DNA from: Phaeobacter sp. 22II1-1F12B
GTDB taxonomy: Bacteria; Pseudomonadota; Alphaproteobacteria; Rhodobacterales; Rhodobacteraceae
Assembly: GCF_002210165.1 (NCBI RefSeq)
Contig: NZ_AQQP01000006.1
Span: forward strand, 124,001 to 188,000
Direction: 5' to 3'
DNA length: 64,000 nucleotides
Shown here: in pieces, positions 35,724 through 43,473 of the stretch
Layout: each line of letters opens with the position of its first letter
Numbering within the stretch: position 1 is the stretch's first letter
Translations under genes and position numbers: made by a program
Notes under the pieces: model-generated
Told to the model about the DNA's origin: nothing
Database searches by the model: none
What the model saw: only the letters and a program-made list of their open reading frames with translations

Positions 35724-36661
35724 GCGTCTTTCTCGATATCCTCGCCTCGGTCGGCATGTGGGAGGCGGTCCTGCGCATCGCCACGCCCCTGATCCTCGGC
35801 ACCCTTGGCGTATTGCTCTGCGAACGGGTCGGGGTGCTCAACCTCGGCATCGAAGGCATCATGACCTTTGGCGCGATGATCGGCTGGCTCACGGTATATT
35901 CAGGCGGCGACCTCTGGACCGGCATGCTGGTCGCAGCACTCGGCGGCGCGATGTTCGGCTTTCTCCACGCGCTGCTGACCGTGCCGCTGGGTCTCAGCCA
36001 GCATGTGACGGGTCTCGGCATCACCCTCTTCGCGTCGAGCTTTTCCTACTATGTCTTCCGCCTCGCCGTGCCCACGGCTTCCTCGCCGCCCACTGTCGAA
36101 CCGTTCCGCCCGCTGGAAATTCCGCTTTTCGCCGATATCCCCTTTCTCGGCCCGGTGCTCTTTAACCAGACCGCGCCGACCTATCTGGCGCTTGTGATGG
36201 TGGCGCTACTCGCATGGGTGCTCTACCGCACGCCCTTGGGCCTCGCGATCCGCATGGCGGGCGAAAACCCCCACGCGGTCGACGCGCAGGGCATCGACCC
36301 GATCTGGCTGCGCATCGGCACGATCATGGCCGGTTCCGCGCTGATGGGCATGGGCGGCGCCTTCCTGACCCTCGCCGCCTTCAACTCATTCTTCCCGACC
36401 ATGATCCAGGGCCGCGGCTGGATCTGCGTGGCGCTCGTGGTCTTTGCTTCGTGGCGGCCCGCCCGCGCCCTTCTCGGTGCGCTGCTTTTCGCGTTTTTCG
36501 ACGCCTACCAGCTACGCCTGCAAACCGTGGTCGAAGGCGTTCCCTATCAGCTCTTTCTCATGCTGCCCTATGTGCTCTCTATCGTCGCCCTGATCCTGAT
36601 GGCGCGCCGTGCGCGGGTGCCGCAGGCGCTGATGCAACCCTACCGGCGGGGCGAACGCTAG
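35720..36661 (+). CDS. BMP-type ABC transporter permease 2
   Basis: A 313-residue permease (NupQ/YufQ-like) containing CERVGVLNLGIEGIMTFGA, LSQHVTGLGITLFASSFSYY and GENPHAVDAQGIDP. The frame could begin at 35309 inside permease 1, but ATG 35720 overlaps the previous stop (ATGA) and matches family starts. It is the last gene of the transporter operon; a GC hairpin follows at 36699-36722. Confidence 0.93.
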   Translation: MSVFLDILASVGMWEAVLRIATPLILGTLGVLLCERVGVLNLGIEGIMTFGAMIGWLTVYSGGDLWTGMLVAALGGAMFGFLHALLTVPLGLSQHVTGLGITLFASSFSYYVFRLAVPTASSPPTVEPFRPLEIPLFADIPFLGPVLFNQTAPTYLALVMVALLAWVLYRTPLGLAIRMAGENPHAVDAQGIDPIWLRIGTIMAGSALMGMGGAFLTLAAFNSFFPTMIQGRGWICVALVVFASWRPARALLGALLFAFFDAYQLRLQTVVEGVPYQLFLMLPYVLSIVALILMARRARVPQALMQPYRRGER

Positions 36662-36698
36662 GCGCCCGCCTCCCCCAACCCAGCGAATTTTCCAGCAG

Positions 36699-36722
36699 TT
36701 TCCGGCCTTTCACGGCCGGAAA
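36699..36722 (+). terminator. Hairpin after the ABC transporter operon
   Basis: TTTCCGGCC (36699-36707) pairs with GGCCGGAAA (36714-36722) around a six-base loop. A second small inverted repeat GCGTGA/TCACGC (36724-36739, TTTT loop) follows at once. There is no T-tract, so termination is likely but not certain. The loop and the second repeat contain the TTTCACG motif described below. Confidence 0.5.
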
Positions 36723-36761
36723 GGCGTGATTTTTCACGCGCCATGCGCTGCCGTTTTCACG
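36707..36761 (+). promoter_or_regulatory. TTTTCACG repeat array upstream of the GNAT gene
   Basis: TTTTCACG occurs at 36731-36738 and 36754-36761, with a 7-of-8 copy CTTTCACG at 36707-36714. All have the same orientation and are spaced 24 and 23 bp, about two helical turns. The array ends 74 bases before the acetyltransferase start. The same octamer is repeated upstream of the homocysteine methyltransferase-like gene at 41671-41767. SARP-type regulators bind direct repeats of this kind, and a SARP-like gene lies between the two arrays. Confidence 0.55.
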
Positions 36762-36835
36762 ACCCGGGCGTAGCTGGCCCGAAATCGGCCGGGAATCATC
36801 CCGAACCGATCCGTAAATGACGCTGGAGAATTCAG

Positions 36836-37396
36836 ATGGTATTCGTAACGAGAAACCTGTCCCCCGATGGAGCCGCAACAGGCATGGAAATCCGATCCGT
36901 CCGCCCCGACGATCTCGATGCGGTGATCGAGATCTGCCAGTCCGATCACGTCAATCGCGGCACCATGCGGCTGCCGGTCGAACCCCGCGCCTGGGTCGAA
37001 AACCGCATCAAAGAGGTACCCGGCACTTACAAGATGGTCGCCCTGCGCGACGGTGCCGTTGCAGGCTATGGCGAATTGGTGACCTTTCCCGGTGTTCCCC
37101 GCCACTGGCACTGCGCCGAGGTCGATATGATCGCCACCCACCCAGATCACCGGGGCGCTGGTGTCGGGCAGGAACTGCTCGACCGGATGATCGACATGGC
37201 CGACCGCTGGCTTCAGATCCGGCGCCTGCAGCTTTTTGTCTGGACCAGCAATACCTCTGCCATCCGCCTCTACGAAAGCCGTGGGTTCGGGATCGAAGGC
37301 ACGATGAAGGATTTCGTCTTTCTCGACGGTGCCTATGCCGACGCCCATGTGATGGCCCGGTTTCGACCGGCTCCACCCTCGCAAGACGAGGGCTAG
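36836..37396 (+). CDS. GNAT family N-acetyltransferase
   Basis: A 186-residue acetyltransferase. Residues about 17-175 carry the GNAT fold with VDMIATHPDHRGAGVG (acetyl-CoA pyrophosphate loop, about residues 98-113) and the later NTSAIRLYESRGFGIEGTM. The resemblance to aminoglycoside- or polyamine-type GNATs (RimI/SpeG-like) is general and the amine acceptor is unknown. The start ATG 36836 has GGAG seven bases upstream. An internal ATG (36884) would also give a complete domain. It is followed three bases later by the small TPR-like gene. Both lie downstream of the TTTTCACG array. Confidence 0.88.
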   Translation: MVFVTRNLSPDGAATGMEIRSVRPDDLDAVIEICQSDHVNRGTMRLPVEPRAWVENRIKEVPGTYKMVALRDGAVAGYGELVTFPGVPRHWHCAEVDMIATHPDHRGAGVGQELLDRMIDMADRWLQIRRLQLFVWTSNTSAIRLYESRGFGIEGTMKDFVFLDGAYADAHVMARFRPAPPSQDEG

Positions 37397-37399
37397 GTC

Positions 37400-37801
37400 A
37401 TGGGACATTTCTTACCGGCGCACCCCGTGCGCGGGCGCGATGGCTGGGCGATCAACGCCGCTACACACGCCTCGGTCTCCCTGTTCGAACGGGCCATCGA
37501 AAGCCTGCACAGCGATCCGGACACCGCCGATGATCTGCTGCGGCAGGCGCTGCGACTAAGCCCCGGCTGCATCCTGTTTCATGCCGCGCGAAGCTATCTC
37601 CTCGCGGCGCGCGACAGGGCGGCCGGTCCGATATCGCACCACCTTTTCGCCCCACTCACTGCGGACAGGCGCACGCTCTCGCACCTGTCCATCCTTGCAG
37701 CGCAGCTTGACGCAAAGCAGATCGCGGCGCATCTCGACCGCTGGCCGGGCGACCTGCTCGCCCTTACTGTGCAGCGCAATATTCACGCAAAAGCGGCCTG
37801 A
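37400..37801 (+). CDS. Small TPR-like protein, related to the N-terminus of TTC38 proteins
   Basis: A 133-residue helical protein without a signal peptide. I see no catalytic motif. Its pattern (GWAINAATHASVSLFERAI, LLRQALRLSPGC, HAARSYLLAARDR, HLDRWPGDLLAL) follows the first third of the TTC38-like protein at 19692-21062 (AWNATQLGFLAH, LAKVLEAEPHF, VKGMFFLLLARAE, ALERWLDSSP). It therefore looks like a free-standing version of that domain. The start lies 3 bases after the acetyltransferase stop, which implies one transcript. A truncated gene is possible, but the frame is clean. Confidence 0.65.
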   Translation: MGHFLPAHPVRGRDGWAINAATHASVSLFERAIESLHSDPDTADDLLRQALRLSPGCILFHAARSYLLAARDRAAGPISHHLFAPLTADRRTLSHLSILAAQLDAKQIAAHLDRWPGDLLALTVQRNIHAKAA

Positions 37802-37841
37802 AACGCCTTGAAAATCTGCCCCCGACGCGCCGATCTCCGCG

Positions 37842-37886
37842 CGTGATCACGGTATTCTTGATCGGCTGAACCAAAGCGGCCATAAC
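37842..37886 (+). promoter_or_regulatory. Palindrome and weak promoter upstream of the SARP-like gene
   Basis: A perfect 10-bp palindrome CGTGATCACG lies at 37842-37851. TTGATC (37858-37863) and CATAAC (37881-37886) with a 17-bp spacer form a plausible promoter about 85 bases before the regulator start. No TTTTCACG copy was seen here, so autoregulation by that motif is not indicated. Confidence 0.3.
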
Positions 37887-37970
37887 GGGCCATCTATTTT
37901 CTGACATAAAACATTCGCAAACCGTCGGGCGGGCGCGACACGCGGTCCGACCAAGCATTGAAGACAAGAC

Positions 37971-40900
37971 ATGAGCCGGATCAAGGTCAACCTTCTCGGG
38001 GAATTCGAGCTGTGGCGCGGCGACACCCGCCTGCGCCTGCCGACCCGGCGTGCGGAACTGCTCGTCGCGCTCCTCGCGTTGTCGCCCGGTCTGGTGCACA
38101 GCCGCGAAAGGCTCTCGACCCAGTTCTGGCCGGGCCGGGACGAAGAACAGGCGCGGACCTCGCTGCGGCAGGCCGTCTACCAGATCCGCCGGTCCCTCGG
38201 TGCCGACAAGGGCATCCTGCAAACCGATATCCGTTTTGTCGGGCTCGACCCCGAAGGGTTCGACAGCGACGTGGCGCAACTGCTCGCCCCCGGCGAGACC
38301 GAAATTGAAACCATCTGGCGCGGCGATTTCCTTGCCGGCCACGACCCGCGCGAAGAGGCGCTCGAGGCGTGGCTCACCGAAGAACGCGCCCGCCTGCGCA
38401 GCCTCGCTCTTGAAAAGGCGCAGGCCCGGGCACAGTCGCTGATCGACCGGCACCGCTTTGTCGAGGCCGAGGCCGTCGCCCGCCGCTGCCTTACCGTCGA
38501 TCCCTATGACGAACTTAGCAGCCGCATCGTCATGCTGGCCTGCGCGCGGCAGGGGCGGCGCAACGCCGCCATCGCCACCTATCGCGATCTCGCCGACCGG
38601 CTGCGCACCGATCTCGCCACCGCACCGGAACAGGAAACCACGGAGCTGTTCCAGTCGATCCGCGCCGGTCAGGATACCCCGGCCGATCCCCCCGCGCCGC
38701 CAGCGGAGGAAATCACCAGCCCGCCTCCGCCCGCCCCGCAGCCCAAGGAAGATCCCCAGTTCGAGAGGCGCGTCGCCACCGCGCTCAGCCTCTCCCTGCC
38801 CGCGCCTGCGCTGGATGTTGACCCCGAACTCGCGCAGGAACTCGACAGCTCATGGTATGCCGAGATGACCGCCCTGATCGACCGCCACAGCGGTCGGGTT
38901 GTCCATGCGGATGCCAGCGGTCTGACCTGTCTCTTCGGTCTCAGCGGCACCGCCGAGAACCACGCCGTGAACACGGGCAAAGCCGCCCTCGCCCTGCTCG
39001 AGATCAATCAGAATGCAGCGCTCGCCGCCCATTCCGGTCTGGTCGTCACCCCGGCGCGGGGCACGCCCGCACCCGATAATCCCTTCCTCGGTCCCGTGGC
39101 CATGACGGCCCGCGCGCTGGCCTCGATGGTCAAGCCGGGCAGCTGCCTATTCAGCGCCGCCGCCCGCCTCGGTGCCGAAGGCTGGTTCGAATTCACCGAC
39201 CTTGCCCCGATGCCCGTCCCCGGTCTCTCCGGCCCGCTTCCCGTCAGCGCGCTCAGGAACGAAACCGACGCCCGCACCGGCTGGGACGTGCTGGCCAGCC
39301 GCAACCTCTCGCCCTTTCAGGGCCGCGCGATCGAAGTCGCCGTGCTGAGCGACCTTCTCAAACGCGCCGCGACCCATGCGCAGGTTGCGCTGCTCTCGGG
39401 CCTGCCCGGCATCGGCAAATCGCGCCTTGCCCATGAATTCCAGCGCCAGTTGCCACCGGGCACGCGGGCGCTGCGGCTTGGGCTGACCACCCATGACGTG
39501 GATTTCACCTATCGCCTGCCGGAAATGCTGGTCCGCGAATGGCGCTCGGGTCGTGGGCAGCGCGGTCTCCCCGACCTGCCCGAGGCCCTGCCAGATCTCG
39601 TGCGCACCGGCATTTCAGTGCTTTCCGGCGACGGCCAGACCGGCGCCGACTGGACGGCACTCGGCCCCAGCCAGCAAATCCACTGCATCGTCGAAACCAT
39701 CGGCTACATCCTCTCGGATATCGCGCAGGAAGACATGCTGGTGTTGGTCCTCGAAGATCTCCACTGGATCGATAGCGCCAGCCGCGAGGTGCTCGCCCAG
39801 CTTGTCGGCACGCTCGGGGCGGCCCGGCTGCTCTTGCTTGGCACGGCCCGGCCCGAGTTCCAGCCCGACTGGTCCACCCGCAGCCATGTTCACGTCCTGA
39901 TGCTGGACGAACTTGAACAGTCGCAGGCCGAGGCGCTGATCGCCGCCCATATCGGCGATGCGCCCGAACATGCTGACATCCGTAGCGCATTGGCCAGCCA
40001 CGCCGGGCGCATCCCCCTGTTCATCGAGGAAGTCCTGCGCGAATTGCAGGCCAAGGGCGATCTGGTTCAAGGCTATGACGGCCATATCGTCACCCGCCCG
40101 CTCGAAGATCTCGACGTACCGATCACCGTGCGCGGCGTCATCGCCGCCCGGATCGACCGGCTCGACAGCGCTCCCCGCACCCTGCTTCAGGCCTTCAGCG
40201 TGCTGGGCGCCGAAGTGTCCGAGACCCATCTCGAGGCGCTGGCCGACATGCCCGCCCCCCAGTTCCGTGACGCGCTTCAGGCGCTGACCTCGGCCGAGAT
40301 GCTCTATCGTGGCCGCCGCCCCGGCGAATGGTACATCCGCCACGCGCTGATCCGCGACGTGGTCTATCAAAGCATCCTGCGCGGCACCCGCAAAGCCCTG
40401 CATGAAAAAGCCGTCGCCATTCTCTCGGGCGATCAGGATACCCCCTTCGACACGATGGCCGGCACCCTCGCCCGGCACGCGCTCTTGGGTGAACAATGGC
40501 AGACCGCCGCGCATTATGCGCGCATCGCCGGTGACCGCGCCCATGACCTGTCGATCTTTCAGGCCGCCCGGCGTCACTACAACGATGCCATCGTCGCGCT
40601 GAACCACCTGCCCGCCAGCGAGGATACCCTGCGCACCGGCATCGAAACCCGCATCCGCCTGCGCCCGGCACTGATGCTGCTGGGCGAAAGGCAGGAACTC
40701 GAACGGGTACTGGGCGAGGCCGAGGATATGGCGCAGCAGATCGGCGATCCCTGCCTCTTTGGCCGCGTACTCCTGCACCGCAGCTATGCCGAAAGCACGC
40801 TGGGCCTCGTGCGCGAGTCGCTCTCAACCGCCAACCGCTGCGCCGCGCAGGCAGACCTCTGCGGCGATCCCTATCTTGCCGCAGAGGCCCGTCTTGCCCG

Positions 40901-41675
40901 TGGTCAGGCGTACCGCGTCCAATGCGCCGCCCTCTCCGCCATCGACACGCTGGAACCCGATCTGACCTACTGGACCCGCGACAACCGCATGGTGCGCGGC
41001 GACCACCTTGGCACGCGCGCGGTCTGGTATCTTGGGCACCTCGGCGCCGTCTACGCGCTCAGCGGCCGGTTCGATCAGGCCCATGACTGCGTGAACGAAG
41101 CGATCCGCATCGCTGATGAAAGCGCCCGCCCCGCCGACCGCCAGCACGCCCGGTTCAGCCGTGCCGAAATCCACCTGCTGCAGGGCGAACTGGACGAAGC
41201 CCAGCACGATACCGAACGCGCCGACGCCATCTTTCAGGCCTCAACCATCTGGCGCACCGGCACCAAGGCGGAAATCTTCCTTGCCACGGGCGAGGTCGAA
41301 CGCGCAATGGACCTGCTGCGCCGGGTCGAAACCCGCGCCGCCGAACTCGGGCAGGACTATGTGCTGCATTCACAGGTCGCTGTCGCCCTCGCCGAAGGTC
41401 TCCTGCATCAGGGTCACACCGATGAGGCACAGGCCCGCGCGCTGAAACTGCTTCCCCCGATCCAGGCGCAATCACTCTACCGGCACGAATTGCGGCTGCG
41501 CATCGTCCTGTCACGCATCGCGCTTGCCGCCAAGGATCGCCCGCAGGCGCTCAAACAGGCGACGGTCGCGCTGACGCTCGCCGAGACCCACGGTCTCGTC
41601 CCGGACGAATCCCGCATCCGCGCCCTGCTGGCCGAGATCGAAGGCTCCGAGAAAACAAGCCGCCTCTCCGCGTGA
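37971..41675 (+). CDS. SARP-like multidomain regulator (BTAD, degenerate cyclase, AAA, TPR)
   Basis: A 1234-residue regulator. Residues 1-95 form an OmpR-like winged helix (VNLLGEFELWRGD, then LRQAVYQIRRSLG) and about 96-230 the bacterial transcriptional activator domain, as in SARP/AfsR proteins. A Pro-rich linker (238-262) follows. About 265-430 resembles a class III adenylate cyclase domain but lacks the metal-binding Asp residues and is probably inactive. An AAA/STAND ATPase has Walker A GLPGIGKS (477-484) and Walker B VLVLEDLHW (591-599). The rest is TPR-like repeats. Such proteins sense a signal through the ATPase/TPR part and activate transcription through direct repeats. The flanking TTTTCACG arrays are the natural candidates. 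The N-terminal DNA-binding and TPR assignment is secure; the target genes are inferred. Confidence 0.88.
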   Translation: MSRIKVNLLGEFELWRGDTRLRLPTRRAELLVALLALSPGLVHSRERLSTQFWPGRDEEQARTSLRQAVYQIRRSLGADKGILQTDIRFVGLDPEGFDSDVAQLLAPGETEIETIWRGDFLAGHDPREEALEAWLTEERARLRSLALEKAQARAQSLIDRHRFVEAEAVARRCLTVDPYDELSSRIVMLACARQGRRNAAIATYRDLADRLRTDLATAPEQETTELFQSIRAGQDTPADPPAPPAEEITSPPPPAPQPKEDPQFERRVATALSLSLPAPALDVDPELAQELDSSWYAEMTALIDRHSGRVVHADASGLTCLFGLSGTAENHAVNTGKAALALLEINQNAALAAHSGLVVTPARGTPAPDNPFLGPVAMTARALASMVKPGSCLFSAAARLGAEGWFEFTDLAPMPVPGLSGPLPVSALRNETDARTGWDVLASRNLSPFQGRAIEVAVLSDLLKRAATHAQVALLSGLPGIGKSRLAHEFQRQLPPGTRALRLGLTTHDVDFTYRLPEMLVREWRSGRGQRGLPDLPEALPDLVRTGISVLSGDGQTGADWTALGPSQQIHCIVETIGYILSDIAQEDMLVLVLEDLHWIDSASREVLAQLVGTLGAARLLLLGTARPEFQPDWSTRSHVHVLMLDELEQSQAEALIAAHIGDAPEHADIRSALASHAGRIPLFIEEVLRELQAKGDLVQGYDGHIVTRPLEDLDVPITVRGVIAARIDRLDSAPRTLLQAFSVLGAEVSETHLEALADMPAPQFRDALQALTSAEMLYRGRRPGEWYIRHALIRDVVYQSILRGTRKALHEKAVAILSGDQDTPFDTMAGTLARHALLGEQWQTAAHYARIAGDRAHDLSIFQAARRHYNDAIVALNHLPASEDTLRTGIETRIRLRPALMLLGERQELERVLGEAEDMAQQIGDPCLFGRVLLHRSYAESTLGLVRESLSTANRCAAQADLCGDPYLAAEARLARGQAYRVQCAALSAIDTLEPDLTYWTRDNRMVRGDHLGTRAVWYLGHLGAVYALSGRFDQAHDCVNEAIRIADESARPADRQHARFSRAEIHLLQGELDEAQHDTERADAIFQASTIWRTGTKAEIFLATGEVERAMDLLRRVETRAAELGQDYVLHSQVAVALAEGLLHQGHTDEAQARALKLLPPIQAQSLYRHELRLRIVLSRIALAAKDRPQALKQATVALTLAETHGLVPDESRIRALLAEIEGSEKTSRLSA

Positions 41676-41767
41676 AAACCCCGAAAATCGCATAAACCAA
41701 CGGATTTTCACGAGAATAGTGGCTCTTTTCACGCCAGCCTGACGCTGCGCAAAGCACGGTTTTCACG
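41671..41767 (+). promoter_or_regulatory. TTTTCACG repeat array upstream of the methyltransferase gene
   Basis: Direct copies of TTTTCACG lie at 41705-41712, 41726-41733 and 41760-41767 (21 and 34 bp apart). The last two extend to a shared TTTTCACGCCAGC. An inverted copy, CGTGAAAA, overlaps the regulator stop codon at 41671-41678. Outside the two intergenic arrays I noticed the octamer only inside coding sequence (19209-19216 and 59392-59399). Two chance hits are about what is expected on both strands of 64 kb. The count was by eye. Confidence 0.6.
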
Positions 41768-41853
41768 CCAGCACGGCATCACTCTCCCATCGAAACCTGG
41801 GCGTCTCTCCGCAAAAAAACGGACGCAGCGCCCCCCGAAAAGGAGAGACCATC

Positions 41854-42804
41854 ATGGCCATGTACCGCCACGATCTGCCGCAACTGAAAGACGAGATTTT
41901 CCTCACCGACAGCGGTCTGGAAACCCACCTGATCTTCAACGAAGGCTACGACCTTCCGCTGTTCGCATCCTACACGCTTCTGGAAACCGACAAGGGCCGG
42001 GACTCCCTGCGCGCCTACTACCGCCAGCATCTGGCCATCGCGAAAAAGCACGACACCGGCTTTATCCTCGAAGCGCCCACATGGCGGGCCAGCCGCGACT
42101 GGGGCGAGCAGATCGGTCACTGCCCGGCGGATCTCGAACGGCTGAACCGTCGTGCGATCTCGATGCTGGCTGATCTGCGCAAGGAATCGAGCTTTGGTCA
42201 GCCGATCGTCATCTCGGGCAATCTTGGCCCGCGCGGCGATGGCTATCGTCCCGATCTCGCGATGACCGCCCGGGAATCCGAGGCCTATCACGAGGAACAG
42301 ATCGGATGGTTCGCCCAGACCGAGGCCGACATGATCGCCGCCTTCACCCTCAGCACCGTGGCCGAGGCCGTCGGCATCATCCGCGCCTCCGAAAAGGTCG
42401 GCATGCCCTGCGTTCCGTCCTTCACGGTCGAAACAGACGGCAACCTGCCCGACGGAACGCCCCTGCGTGAGGCAATCCTGTCGGCGGATGCGGAAACCGG
42501 ATCAAGCGCGGCCTATTTCATGGTCAACTGCGCCCACCCGGATCACTTCCGCGACCGTCTCACCGGCGACAAGAGCTGGCTACAGCGCATCGGCGGCATC
42601 CGTGCCAATGCCTCGCGCCTCAGCCACGCGGAACTGGACGAGGCCGAAGAGCTCGATCCCGGCAACCCCGAGGAGCTGGGCCGCGACTACGCCGAACTCC
42701 GTCGTCTTCTGCCCCGGGCGCAGGTCCTTGGCGGGTGCTGCGGTACCGACCACCGGCATGTGACCTGCATTGCGGCCTCGAACCTTTCGGCCGTTCCGGC
42801 CTGA
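41854..42804 (+). CDS. Homocysteine S-methyltransferase family protein
   Basis: A 316-residue zinc-dependent methyltransferase of the MmuM/BHMT family, which moves a methyl group from S-methylmethionine or betaine to homocysteine. The zinc ligands are visible: Cys in MVNCAHPDHF (about residue 228) and the pair in LGGCCGTDHRH (295-296). FLTDSGLETHLIF forms the N-terminal substrate motif. AAGGAGA lies 7 bases before ATG 41854. It is not near other methionine genes. Its upstream TTTTCACG array suggests control by the SARP-like regulator just before it. The methyl donor is unknown. Confidence 0.88.
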   Translation: MAMYRHDLPQLKDEIFLTDSGLETHLIFNEGYDLPLFASYTLLETDKGRDSLRAYYRQHLAIAKKHDTGFILEAPTWRASRDWGEQIGHCPADLERLNRRAISMLADLRKESSFGQPIVISGNLGPRGDGYRPDLAMTARESEAYHEEQIGWFAQTEADMIAAFTLSTVAEAVGIIRASEKVGMPCVPSFTVETDGNLPDGTPLREAILSADAETGSSAAYFMVNCAHPDHFRDRLTGDKSWLQRIGGIRANASRLSHAELDEAEELDPGNPEELGRDYAELRRLLPRAQVLGGCCGTDHRHVTCIAASNLSAVPA

Positions 42805-42818
42805 CCGGGTCCCCCATT

Positions 42819-42875
42819 CCCGCGCGGTATTCTGCGCGCGGGCATACCGACCGGCCCGGCAGCCTCTGCCGGGCC
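42819..42875 (+). terminator. Two tandem hairpins after the methyltransferase gene
   Basis: CCCGCGCG (42819-42826) pairs with CGCGCGGG (42835-42842). GGCCCGGCAG (42853-42862) pairs with CTGCCGGGCC (42866-42875) around a 3-base loop and is followed by GACCAAATTTC. They probably end or attenuate the methyltransferase transcript ahead of the 56-aa ORF. Confidence 0.6.
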
Positions 42876-42927
42876 GACCAAATTTCATGACGAAAACTTT
42901 CAAACCACGAAGAATTGGAGAAGACAT

Positions 42928-43098
42928 ATGAAGATTACCATTACCCTTGGCGATCTCGCCGCCCGCAAACTGCCTCCCCGTGACCGCCGCAGGGTCAACG
43001 CCCTGCGCGGCCCGGCGGGCGACCACCTCAGGCGACATCGCGTGTCTCCGCTCGACCAGGTCTGGTTGTCAAAACTGGCCTCGCGCCTCGAATTATAG
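42928..43098 (+). CDS. Short basic ORF, 56 aa, unknown
   Basis: An open frame from ATG 42928 to TAG 43096-43098 with GGAG seven bases before the start. The product begins MKITITLGDLAARKL, is rich in Arg and Lys (PRDRRRVNALRG, LRRHR) and has no signal peptide or membrane helix. I do not recognise a family. A clear rho-independent terminator follows 85 bases after the stop, which supports a transcribed unit, and two hairpins separate it from the methyltransferase gene. It could be a small DNA- or RNA-binding protein, a peptide substrate or a regulatory ORF. Nothing in the sequence decides between these. Confidence 0.5.
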   Translation: MKITITLGDLAARKLPPRDRRRVNALRGPAGDHLRRHRVSPLDQVWLSKLASRLEL

Positions 43099-43182
43099 GA
43101 CGGCAGACATCCGGCGGGCTCAACAAGGCCCTGCCGCAAAGGCGGTCCCGTTTGTAAGACACGAACGGGCCGAGATACTCTC

Positions 43183-43217
43183 AAGGTCGGGCAGTTTCGC
43201 TGCCCGACCTTATTTGT
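43183..43217 (+). terminator. Rho-independent terminator after the 56-aa ORF
   Basis: AAGGTCGGGCAG (43183-43194) pairs perfectly with CTGCCCGACCTT (43200-43211) around a 5-base loop, followed by ATTTGTT. This is the clearest intrinsic terminator in the window and closes the GNAT to 56-aa ORF region on the plus strand. Confidence 0.85.
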
Positions 43218-43473
43218 TGGGGTGTATGATTTGTTGGGAATTATACAGAGTGAGTTGGTAGGGAGGAGATCGTAGCTGCCGTTCCCCAAAGGCGCCTCAA
43301 AATACTGACCTCAGCGTAAACGTGCTTTTCGCCTCGAGCTACCCAATCCAGTAAAGCGGACCTTCGTCCTTACATCATCGGACGATCAAAGAGCGGACGA
43401 AAGGTGCTTTAGCTGCGAGCTTACTAATGTCTGCTTTTGGCGTGTCGTCAGAGCCGAAAACTTATGAGCTTTG
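43212..43473. other. AT-richer gap, no gene recognised
   Basis: The stretch between the terminator and the exported hypothetical gene holds no convincing ORF. It contains two partly similar pieces (AAAGCGGACCTTCGTCC near 43355, and AGAGCGGACGAAAGGTGC near 43391) that read like decayed intergenic repeats. Base composition changes visibly here compared with the left side. Confidence 0.5.

Noticed and set aside
41676-41853. SAM or SAH riboswitch before the methyltransferase gene
   Set aside because: No conserved riboswitch core or matching helices could be found. The region is explained better by the octamer repeats.
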